DNA from: Blastomyces gilchristii SLH14081
Taxonomy: Eukaryota > Ascomycota > Eurotiomycetes > Onygenales > Ajellomycetaceae
Direction of reading: 5' to 3'
DNA: 64,000 nucleotides
NCBI RefSeq assembly: GCF_000003855.2
Contig: NW_003101682.1
Location: forward strand, 4,119,632 to 4,183,631
Part shown: one piece after another, positions 40,701 to 50,820 of the stretch
How the letters are laid out: every line of letters starts with the position of its first letter
Position numbering within the stretch: position 1 is the stretch's first letter
Translations under genes and position numbers: made by a program
The notes under the pieces: generated by a model
What the model was told of the DNA's origin: nothing
Databases searched by the model: none
What the model saw: only the letters and a program-made list of their open reading frames with translations

Positions 40701-42965
40701 TCGATGATTTTCCTTGCGCACTCATCTCGATTATGCCATGAAGTAGTTGAAAATATTCGGGGCTGGTTGTCGATGAGGACAACGGCGAAAATGTAATTAA
40801 CTGAAGTAAGTGAAGTATAGGAGATTTGACATTGTCGTTCGCCGATCGTCGTTGGTGTGTAGGAGTGGTGGCGGTTTGAAACCTGTCCTGAGATACTTGT
40901 GAGAGTAACTTGTCCGTAAATAGAATTGGCCCAGTGAACGAGACAATTGTAGTCAAAAGGAATTTGAAACGATTATAAAATGTGTCACTCCGTTCTTCGC
41001 CGTTCACATTTAATGAGAGCGGAGCTGTCCTCCAAACGCGTTGCAAAGTCCCTAAGATACTGGCAATCGCCTGCATAGATTCTGATGAAGGGGTAATCTC
41101 CTGGATGGAAGCATCGCCTAGAGCTTTTGAAAGATTTGTCCACGCGAGTCCAATCCCTGACTTAGCCAAATCATCATCATTCCAGGCTGAGGTCTTGAAT
41201 AGCGATGTGAATACAGGGAGAATAATTGATAACCGAGATCGAATCCATTTACAGTCCAGCCTTGGGAGATCCTCCGGTTCAAGGGCGGTTCCCTTGTTAA
41301 TTTCGATCCTGTCTTCTTCCCAAACCCTTGGCCGCTGATTCCAGAGAAGAAAAGACAGTATCCGACACAAGCGCTCATTGTTAGTTGGGTCGGAATTCAG
41401 GTTTCCTGAGAGTGGAGTTCCAATGTATAATGTCCAGAAGAAGGCCAGACGACGATGAGAGGCCGAAGGCCGAAAGGCGTAATAGAGAAGTTTGTGGTAA
41501 CTCGTAAACGCTTGGTTGAGTAGGATACCCTGCTTGTCAGATTTCTTCCTCTCAAGTTGCGAAAGGATTGGTCGGAATAATATTTTAGTGATATCTGTAC
41601 TGGTGGACTCGTTCGGCGGAAAGCATAAACAAACAAATCCCAAGCGATGAGAGCTTGGGATTTTGTCGTTAGGTCACTGCAGTTGAAGCACTTTTGAATA
41701 ACTAGAAGCCAGTCCTTCAAATGGGTCCAATTGTCAATGGGCCATCGCCTGGTTCGAAGCAAGAGGATGATGATACTCCAAATTTGCGGCACTTGTGAAC
41801 CACTTTCGGGATTTGGTATCATGCCCGATAATCGCCCACAAAGTTCCAAGACAAAAGGAGAGCCATTTTCTAGCGGAACATCAAGTACTTCCCGTAATGC
41901 ATTGGAGACGGTGGCGTTTGGACCAAGTGCCATTGAAACCAACTTACCAAGTCTGATCGCCCTTGTTCGTACCTCTTTGAAATTATGAAGCAGGGCCGTT
42001 ATAAGGTGATCCATCCACAAGCCAGCGTGGGACGCCATGGTTTGCTGCGATAGGAATAGAAGATTTACATAAATGGCTAGACGCTGTGCAATCACCGCTT
42101 TGCCTTCTACCCGGTCTGTAACGTCTTTAACCACAGCCAGAATAAGTGCTACTCGATTGCTCGTCATAATTTTTGGCGACAATTTTTGCACGGATAATAT
42201 ACGCATATACTCAATTGCAACATTTTTTGGTACATTCGGATTTTGAAGAGAGGAGATTGCGTGATCAACCATGAAAACCTTTAGCTCGTCTGAGAGTCGA
42301 GAAGAGAAATTCGGCTCATAGATGAACATGGCGAACAACTTCAACGCCTGGTGTACGATTTTGATATCGAGTGGTTGGTAGGTCCCCGATACTTCGCAGA
42401 TATCTCTTCGGATGTACTGTGAGAATGTCTCAACCTTATCTGCCAATGCTCTCTCTTCTGGAATGTTGCAGTATGCAGTCAAAGCACCCAGCAGGTGCTG
42501 GTATCCGTCGGCCCTAGAGGTGCGCGAGTCGCCCGCGAGCTGCTTGGAGATGGATTCTAACATGCTAGGCAGGTTGCCAGATGGGTTAACTGCCTGCGCG
42601 TCGGATGAATTTGAGGCAGGCGACGAGCAACAAGATTTGAGAATCGATTTAGACGGCTTGCATTGGTTTGAAGGCGGCAGAGCTCGGAGTGGTGTTCTCG
42701 ACTTCTGGCTGTTAGAGCTTGCAAAGGACGGAGGTTTAATATAGCTGGTCATAGGGGAGAAATTGACTCTCTTTGGCAGGCCGCTGGATTGGAGAAAGGA
42801 TGACAAGTTCAATGGCGAAGACCCGGCGTCTGGCGTGGAGAGGGGAACTTGATGGCTGGACGGCTGCTGGATCTCGGACTTGGACACTGTTGAATCAAAG
42901 GAGGATGATCGCGGGGGAGTAGGTGGGCGCGCAGGAAGAGCACTGAGGCTCAGGACTTCCACCAT
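37792..42965 (-). CDS. rif1: Rif1, telomere length and replication-timing regulator (apparent 1-nt frameshift)
   Basis: Minus-strand exons: 42965-39964, 39911-39642 and 39579-37792 (introns 52 and 62 bp, GTACGT...AATAG with a GCTAATGAC branch site, and GTATGT...TCTAG). Rif1 recruits protein phosphatase 1 to oppose DDK at origins and acts at telomeres. Residues 65-69 (KRVNF) and 107-110 (SILK) are the PP1 docking pair. A helical, HEAT-like Rif1_N region follows (about 130-500). The last ~590 residues are Ser/Arg-rich and disordered, with a basic MKRKRED patch and an ordered-looking C-terminus (VGILASLRSVLGSLRTVTFG). The first exon changes frame at 41614-41619: ...WDLFVYAFR then PNESTSTDI continues one frame over. 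With one base restored the length is about 1,686 aa, normal for filamentous ascomycetes; as written, translation stops after 522 codons. It could be sequencing error or a true lesion. No RIP-type decay. Confidence 0.88.
39580..39641 (-). other. Rif1 intron 2
   Basis: 62 bp, GTATGT...CATTCTAG, containing an ACATGT run. Phase 0; joins GDST to IDVPSPEF. Confidence 0.85.
39912..39963 (-). other. Rif1 intron 1
   Basis: 52 bp, GTACGT...GCTAATGACAATAG. Phase 0 on both sides. Confidence 0.85.
41614..41619 (-). other. Frameshift site in Rif1 exon 1
   Basis: Minus-strand CCGCCG. The upstream frame runs to F449-R450 and the conserved-looking continuation PNEST is in the next frame, as if one C were missing. 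No GT-AG intron joins the two frames without losing the AFRPNEST stretch. Confidence 0.7.
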
Positions 42966-43318
42966 ATTTGGATTGAAGGGTGGCTGAATGGGGCCCGAAC
43001 ACAGAGAAACAGAAGGATCGTAAAGCTGGGATTATCACCCAACCCCAGCACCAGGAGATAAGGAATAAAACGGGAAAGGTTCATAGATTCAGAATACAAC
43101 AGCCCTGGGAGAACAGTAAAAAAACAAAGAGCAATCATGAGACCACCGTAGTAATTGAATGTAGCATGGTTAAGATGTTTAGCTAGTCCACACTATCATC
43201 GCTTTCAGGACGTTCGAAGTTGAGATAATCCGTCGACGTTTGATTGAGACACGCTGAAAAGAGAAAACACGCCAAACTGATCCGGTCGCGACGGCGGCTG
43301 ACTAAGACGCGTGCAGAA
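42966..43318 (-). promoter_or_regulatory. Rif1 upstream region
   Basis: GC-normal, 353 bp between the Rif1 start codon and the copia insertion. It contains an ACGCGT box (43307-43312), the MluI cell-cycle motif bound by MBF at G1/S genes in yeasts, and TCGCGA near 43286. Function is inferred from the motif alone. Confidence 0.4.
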
Positions 43319-43323
43319 GTTAA

Positions 43324-43433
43324 TGTAGGATAGTTGAAGGTTGTATTGATAGATCTATCTACAAGAACATAATATAGTGGTGGGTCACGTGATCTAGTGG
43401 GATCGCTAACCGCAACAGCTGTAAGGGCCAACA
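43324..43433 (-). repeat. 3' LTR of the copia element (110 bp, little mutated)
   Basis: Differs from the 5' LTR at six or seven positions. In each case this copy has the C or G where the other has T or A. Confidence 0.92.
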
Positions 43434-43443
43434 CCCCCCCTCG
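43434..43443 (-). other. Polypurine tract of the copia element
   Basis: Minus strand CGAGGGGGGG immediately before TGTTGG. It primes plus-strand DNA synthesis in this class. Confidence 0.85.
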
Positions 43444-43585
43444 AGATAACAAGAATCACATACAAAAACACCCAAACCACCAAGATAGTCTGTCAAAACC
43501 AAATACAAATGTAAAATTAAACATTCCCAACTTTTATGCCTGTAAGACCTAGCAAAATCATGAATTATATAAATATCACAGTGTT

Positions 43586-43609
43586 TAGAGATTTAGTGAG
43601 TTCATCTGC
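43586..43609 (-). other. RNase H C-terminal motif of the copia element
   Basis: Reads ADELTKSL, the ADxLTKxL signature at the end of copia polyproteins. Confidence 0.75.
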
Positions 43610-44533
43610 TGTTATCTGAGTGATGAGAATATATTCTAAATCAATGACTCTCTAATTCAACTGTCAATGTGAAAAATGAAAACATGTATCAATATGCTTA
43701 CTTCAGACTGTAATAACTGTCATCTTTATGAGATTTATAATACTCTTATTATCAGTGAGAATCTGTATCAGAGATATAGTGATAAAGTCAAGCTTAATCA
43801 TAAGATTCTAAATCTATATTATCTCACAGACTGTCTCACTAAGAGCCACATATTCAGTCTTATTAAAACTTAGAGATATACAAGATTGCTTCACTGAACA
43901 TTATAAAATCAGACTGTCTATAAGCTTAAAAATATAGCTGAATATTAATTTTCTATTATTATTCAAGAGACTGACTCAATCAGAATTCAAGTAGCTGAAG
44001 AGTAGATAGAAATTATCAGAGAAATCAGAGAGAATAGAAAGATCAGTAGAAATAAATCTCTTATACAGACTGCATTTGTAGAAAATGTCTAGATTTATAA
44101 TCTCTTTTAAATAATATATAACATGTAATAGAGTCTTTTAATATTAAAATATTGAATCAATATTCTGTTAAGTGAGTGGTAAGATAGTATAAGTAATATC
44201 AGAATGTGTTTTAACTGTAAGATATTATAAACAATTCACATCATGTTAATATTATTGAATTATGAAATCAGTCTCTTTCTCAGATATAGAGAAATTATTA
44301 ATACAGAATTCATTCTTTATTGATATTCTGATAATAGCTGTATTATCAAGATAGAAATCTTTAATAAAATATTTAATATATTAATAATATATTAAATTAA
44401 TTCTCTTATCTGAATAATTAATCTTCATACTCAAATACTTGATTGACTGATATAGATTCTTGACTTTTAATTTCTCACTAAGTATACTCACTAGTTAATT
44501 AACATTCTCAGAAACTTTGAATATAATGTTAAG

Positions 44534-44545
44534 ATCATTAATATA
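44534..44545 (-). other. RT catalytic box of the copia element, YIND
   Basis: Context IIYINDLNI; the family box is YVDD. Both changes are G-to-A. Confidence 0.75.
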
Positions 44546-45989
44546 GATTATTATATAGAGATAATATCTAAATGTATGATATCAGAGTGTCAGATTATAG
44601 ACACTGACTGTAAATTCAAGATTACTTAATAGAGTTATTAAGTAATTATATCAGATCTTCACTGCAGAGTTCAGACTGTATAGATTACTCTCAACTGTGT
44701 AGATAAGTGTCTTCAGTGAATCTGTCTCAAATTCAGTGAATTATCTTATATAGACCTTCTTAGTGAGATATTCATGCAGATATATCATCACTATATTCAC
44801 TTAACAGAGTATTCAACTGTGTAGTGCTGCTATTGTAAAAAGAATATGATTGACAGTATCAGTGATGACAGAAGTGTAGATCTCTTCTCTAGAATTCTTC
44901 TTAAATCAGTTATTATAAATCATTCAATGTGATTTTCTAAGAATATTATCAGAATCAGTATTTGAGTTCACAGGCCTATCTTTCTCAAGAAATACTCAAC
45001 AGTCTGAAGTAATCAGTTCATCTCTCAGAACATCAGATCTAGGAATCAAACTTCATATATTGTGTCTCTTCAGGTCAGTAATCTTGCATTGTATGAACTT
45101 CTTTCAATAATCTTCTATTCTCCCTGGCTGTGATGTGACATTCTTGTAGAACTTCGGGAGGTTATCTGTAATAAGGCTTGAAGTGTATGTAGCCAGCGAT
45201 TTCGCAGGCTGCAATCATGTGGAATTCAGATCATTAATATCAGAAGCATCTTCATCATCAATCAGATGAATATCAGGTTCTGATTTGCCAGCATTATTAA
45301 TGAGTGTCACAGATGTGACAACCAGTTCAATAACATGATTAATAAGTTTCATAGATATAATAACTGGTTTTTTGATGATCAGAAACCTCACATCACTACT
45401 GACAATAATCTTGTCAGATTCAGAATGTCATAGGTGATATATCAATGTGTCACTGAATTCAATGATATGATATGAATCAGCACATGAAGAGCACTTATCC
45501 GCGGGCTGCTAAGATTCATACAAGTGAATAAAAATCTCTGCACTTAATCAGTGAAAATGCCTCATATTCAGCAGGGTATTTATAAGTACATATCAAGAAA
45601 TCTTATATGAACTTGAAATCACAGAGATCTCTGTAGTAGAGGACCAAAATTTTGAGTTATAAAGAACTGTAGATGTGAGAGTATTATTAATTATTACAAT
45701 CACTGTCTCTAGAACATCTGCTCAGAACTTCTTAGAAAGATTATCTTTCAAAAGAGCAGCTCTAACTCATTTCATGATAGTGCAGATCTCATGTTCAGAA
45801 ACATCATTCTGATGTGATGAATGTGATTCTGTTGATTCTTATTTAATATCATATGAATTCATAACTGTGTGTATATGTGTGAATTGAAAAACATCATCAA
45901 TATCAGTCTGTAGAAAAGCAGAGACTGTATATCTGAGATTACTCATGAATCTGAGTCACAACTCAAAGTATTGAACAGTCTCATTCTTG

Positions 45990-46140
45990 AACTTTAAAAA
46001 ATATACTCAATGATAGTGAGTTGCATCATAGATGATAAGCATTCAGTATTTAATTCTCTGATGAGACTCTAAGAAATGATCAGAGAGATCTTTCAATGTA
46101 TATCTGCTATCTACAAGGTTAATATGAACCTTCTCAATGA
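45990..46140 (-). pseudogene. Integrase core remnant of the copia element
   Basis: The minus-strand frame contains EKVHINLVDS and, further on, YDATHYH-W(TGA)-VYFL. These correspond to the copia integrase patterns (xxxHxDLxGP and TDDxTRxxWVYFL) around the first two acidic residues. Confidence 0.7.
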
Positions 46141-47014
46141 GTTGAATAGATCTAGATATCAGTGTTTTCAAATAATCTCATGTCATATCTGTCTTGACAC
46201 ATTCTTTGCAAAAGAACTTAGTCTTAGAATCTTTAATTATGACTGCAGTATAGAGATTCTTGACTGTAGCAATTATAGTATCAGTGTGAATATGACTAAG
46301 ATTATAATATCAATTCAAAAGAGTCTTTGATATCTTTGATGTCTGTGTTTTCACATTCACAGAATTGACATTATTAACAGTAGTGATAGCAGTCACAGAA
46401 AGATCAACTTTTCAGTTAAAATCATACTCATGTGACATTGCAATATACTTGACTGCCTTGTTCAGATAATTAAGATTCTCATTGAACTTCTGTTTATCAA
46501 TCTTATATATGTTGTTCTGAGCAGTCTGAACTGTATGAAAAATAACACTATTTAGAGCTCTGTAAATGAAAAACAAGAGAATAGTGAAAGACAATGTAAA
46601 TCAGAATCTCTGATCTTCAAGCTTTATAAATAAGAGCAGATTAACTGTAATATTAGAGATATAGTGAATATTCTGCAAGTTAATATCATCACTCTCAATC
46701 TTCAAGGTGACAGTTTCAATCTTCTTAACAAACTCAGTTTTCTCAGTGACAGAATTAACAGAGATGTTATCATTAAAAGATTTAATATTTGAAAAAGAAT
46801 GAAGCTCACTCATCATATTCAGGCTTACACATGTGTTCAAATATCAAGATCTAAAGAATGATTTTTCAGTGACTGTGAAAGAGAAATAGAACTCAATCTT
46901 TGTAATTGCTGCATTTGCTGCTGATTGAGAACTCATTAAGTCATTCTTCTTCTCTTTCTTCTTATCATTCTTCTTATCATTCTTCTTTTTCTTTTTATCA
47001 GAGTGTAAGATGAA

Positions 47015-47056
47015 ACACCTGTCAACAGTATATTCATGTCTTCTGCAGTGAGTGCA
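47015..47056 (-). other. Gag zinc knuckle of the copia element (decayed)
   Basis: Reads CTHCRRHEYTVDRC. The CX2CX4HX4C frame is clear, but the Gly-His pair has become Glu-Tyr, two C-to-T/G-to-A changes. Confidence 0.8.
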
Positions 47057-47578
47057 CTTTTATACAGATATGCTTTTATTCTCATCATTGTTCTTGTTCT
47101 TTTTCACAGTCACAGAATCAGTCTGAGACTGCTTTTTCTGCTCAGTGATGATCTTCTTGAATATACAATTGATCAGTTGCTTTATCAAATTATTAATATC
47201 AATGTTGACAATGAGTCTCTAATCAGTGGAGAAAAACTCATTCAAATATATCTTGACAAATGATCTTTGATAATCTTGTAGATTGTTAAGAAAAAGATTA
47301 TGATATACATTCTCAGTACTCTAACAGAGCTTCTTGTGATAGATAACAAGATAGTGAAAATATCTCTGAAAAGTAAGATAATCATTCTTCTTGACTTATA
47401 ATTTTATCAATTTCTTGAAGATATTAACTCATTCTTCTGTCAGTGATATTGTATATTCAACATTGATCTTGTTTCACAGAGCTGCAGCATTGTCAGCTTT
47501 CAAGGTTTCAATAGTGATTTACATATTTTCAACAAGACTTGATAGCATACATCTATATAGAGACTTAGAATGAATTCT

Positions 47579-48193
47579 TCACTTCTCAGAGTTAATATAA
47601 TATGTAAAAGAGAATTCTTGTTGAGTTCTTAATAAAATGTCAGTTTCATCAATAACTTCTGCATCAGTCAACATGTTAATATACCAGGCTTTATAATTAG
47701 AGTCATCAAATGTGATCACTGATTTGATATCTAGTACATATTTGACTTTCTTCTGATATTTCTGTAACTCATTTCTCATAGTGTCTCTTTGTGCAGAGAC
47801 AGATATAGTGAGATGTTGAGTGATTTCAGCTGCAGTCATTTGATTTCATAGCATCATCTGTATAAGATTCATAAGATTGCCTGCAGTGTAATAGATAGGT
47901 TGATTCAGATCATTATTAAAAATCAGCATTTCAGAGATGAAAGATAATGAAGAATTTGATAAGTTAGAATGAACAGATTCTGTAGATGAATATTAACTCT
48001 GCTTTTCTTTGTTCTGAAGTTTCTTCATTGTCTCATCATCAAATTTCATACTCTGGTGAAAACTGACCTCAGTCTCATCTTGTAAGTCAGAAGCCTTCTT
48101 ATAATGAGTAGTTATTCTATCAATGAGTTGTCTAGTGAAGCATGTAGTTCTGAGTCTTGAGCTGAACTCTGAAGTAACAGATGTATCGCTCAT
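47579..48193 (-). pseudogene. Gag remnant of the copia element
   Basis: The ATG at 48193 opens MSDTSVTSEFSSRL... (66 codons to a stop). After further stops, 47839-47579 reads ...FDDSNYKAWYINMLTDAEV, the F-x-x-x-NYxxWxxxM core of copia Gag. Broken by RIP. Confidence 0.8.
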
Positions 48194-48412
48194 ATTGAGA
48201 TATGTAAAAAAAATAAAAAAGTGATATTCTTCACAATGAAGAACGCGCTTTCTCAAAAATATAAAGTATATGAATCTGCTGACTGGTAGATTCAGAGAAA
48301 ATGAAATATCTTTAATAAAGAGTGAAAGTCTTTCTGAAAAAGATGAACTATCTGTGTCAAAAATATTGATATAACATTCTAAAAAGAAAAATATGTCATT
48401 CAGACTATAACC

Positions 48413-48522
48413 TGTAGAATAGTTAAAGATTGTATTGATAGATCTATCTACAAGAACATAATATAGTGGTGGGTCACGTGATCTAGTGGGATCACTAACC
48501 GCAACAGCTGTAAGAGTCAACA
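48413..48522 (-). repeat. 5' LTR of the copia element (110 bp)
   Basis: Ends with CTACA, followed on the minus strand by GGTTATAGTC, the expected primer-binding position (tRNA not identified). Confidence 0.92.
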
Positions 48523-48527
48523 GTTAA

Positions 48528-49082
48528 AGTCTATAACGTAATCAATTATCTAACACTCATTTCCACCTAACACTCGCCTTTGTAAATTAACTACAATCAA
48601 CTTTAAATGTTAGTATCTCAATAAATATTCATTATTTTAATTTTTTAATTTGAAATTGATAAATATCAAGACTTATAGTATAATAAAATTCAAAATTATT
48701 ATAATATAGTTAAAATTGATTAAAATATAGATTTAATTAGAAAATAAAATACAGTAAAATAAAATATATAATATTTTATTCAAAATTAAGAAATATATAT
48801 TTATATATTGTTAAAAATAATAATTCTTATATAAATATATTATAATTTAATAAATATTAAATTATTTTATATAAGAATTCTATATTTTAATTTTTAAGTA
48901 TTTTTTTATTTTTTTATTATAATTCTTTTTATAAAGTACAAGTAAAATATTGAAAATTCCTGAAATTTTAAATTTTGAAAAATAATTTATGAAATATTAA
49001 TATATTTAAATGATTTGATATAATAATTTATTTAAATTACAATTTTAAAGTATAAATAATATATAGTTATTATAAAAATAAT
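48528..49082. other. Very AT-rich spacer
   Basis: The first ~80 bp is unmutated host-like sequence continuing from the copia target site. From about 48640 it is nearly pure A/T, without the CAG/CTG-rich texture of the decayed transposons. No gene or element recognised. Confidence 0.6.
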
Positions 49083-49760
49083 TGTGGCAGACTGTGTCTA
49101 GACTGATTATGTGATTATATCTGAGACTAGAACTAAACTTTACAGTTATTATATTGTCTAAAAGCATTACTTTTGATTATAATTTGTATTTATTACATTG
49201 ATCTCAAATCATATTATTTCAAATATTAAAGATCTCAGATTCACTTTTTAAATAAAAATCTAGTTCTAAATAAAGAATATGTTTAAATTCTTAGTCACAT
49301 TTTCATTCTGATCTCATTATTGAGAATGATATTAAATAAAATTATGAAATCACTTCTCACTTACATAATATCATAACATAGTGCTCATTTATTGAAAATT
49401 CAACAGAGAGTGTTATTAAATATTATTACTTTTCTAAACACAGATCATAATTCATATAATTTTAATTATAAAAAAAATATAAAATATAAAAAAAAAACAA
49501 AAAATAAAAAATAAAACCAAAACAAGAAAAAATCAGCATGAAAAAAAAAAGAGAAAGAAAAAAAAAATAAAAATAAAAAAAATCAAGATCACAGAGCTGC
49601 AGTACTCTTAAAATACTTACTTCTCAGAGTCTTTATAATATTTATTATTAACTGTATATCTCTTATAGTGAGAATAACACAGCTGTGATGAGTTATTATC
49701 TTAATATTATCTAATAAATAATCAGTATATATCTATATAAATGTGAATATTTCGAAAATA

Positions 49761-49918
49761 NNNNNNNNNNNNNNNNNNNNNNNNNNNNNNNNNNNNNNNN
49801 NNNNNNNNNNNNNNNNNNNNNNNNNNNNNNNNNNNNNNNNNNNNNNNNNNNNNNNNNNNNNNNNNNNNNNNNNNNNNNNNNNNNNNNNNNNNNNNNNNNN
49901 NNNNNNNNNNNNNNNNNN
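49761..49918. other. Assembly gap (158 N)
   Basis: The matching stretch of hAT1 (about 11750-11938) is roughly 190 bp, so the gap size is close to real. Confidence 0.98.
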
Positions 49919-50657
49919 TAATATCAGAGACTGAGTGTTATTAAAAAGTATTACTTTCATACAATGTATATATACTTACTGTGATAATTCACTCTCTGTA
50001 CATGTGACTGAGAGTTGTGACTTTCTCATGCTACACAGCTCTCTCTGAGATACTGATTCTGATTTATAACTCACACAGTCTCTCAGTTCAGTATGCACTG
50101 TATGTATATAGTTCTGTATACTGAGACTGTGTTAATTATTATAATCTGACATAATACTCACTTTTCACAGGCCATGTTTCATTTGAAAGAGAGAGAAGAA
50201 GATATGACTGTGATTTTATTAAGAGAAGATGAATAATTAGTGATATTGAATATAATTTAATTCTTCTATATTTAAAATTTGATTAGTCTATACTCTTCAA
50301 TTTGAGGATTTCTAAGAGTGTTTTAATAGTTTTCATATCAGCTTGAACTTAGTGATGAGTTGAAGAAGAAGAGAAAAGAGAGAAGAAAGAAATGAGAATA
50401 ACTTATCTTTATAATATGAAAACAGAGAATCACTGCAATCATTCTCTCTAGTAATAAAGATCTGTTTTCTGCATGTATCTCTGATTAAAGATTATATAAT
50501 AACTGTATACAAAGAATATCAACACTGTATATATTGAATGAAGATGATGTTACTATACAACACTGTAGCTGTTTCTATATATCTCTGAAAGCTGTTAATA
50601 TTTTCTTTATCTCTTTATATTTGATAAGTCAGTAATATATTTCAATACACTTCTTCT

Positions 50658-50820
50658 TTCATCATTATCATTATTATTATCATTATTATTATCATCATTA
50701 TCATTATCATTATCACTATTATCATCACTATTATCATCATTATTATTATCATTATTATCATCATTATTATCATCATCATTATTATTATCATCATCATCAT
50801 TATTATCACTATTATCATAT
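50658..50820. repeat. (ATT/ATC)n microsatellite in hAT2
   Basis: About 160 bp of ATT and ATC triplets. A 60-codon open frame across it is an artefact of the repeat. Confidence 0.92.

Larger units (their letters stand above)
43324..48522 (-). mobile_element. Complete Ty1/copia retrotransposon (5,199 bp, minus strand)
   Basis: Two 110-bp LTRs start TGTTG and end CTACA on the minus strand, and are flanked by a perfect 5-bp duplication, GTTAA (43319-43323 and 48523-48527). A polypurine tract (GAGGGGGGG) sits directly before the 3' LTR. Domain order gag (start 48193), zinc knuckle, integrase, RT, RNase H is that of copia; integrase precedes RT. The body is heavily RIP-mutated with many stops, but the 3' LTR and about 120 bp inside it are clean. 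It lies 359 bp upstream of the Rif1 start codon. Confidence 0.93.

Noticed and set aside
41397..42965. Rif1 as two separate genes (a 522-aa and a 586-aa protein)
   Set aside because: The two frames meet at one point with continuous Rif1-like sequence, no promoter or stop/start spacing between them, and a summed length typical of Rif1.
43183..43452. Two similar minus-strand ORFs (here and at 47993-48520) that look like a conserved protein
   Set aside because: The shared part is the 110-bp copia LTR read through; the rest differs.
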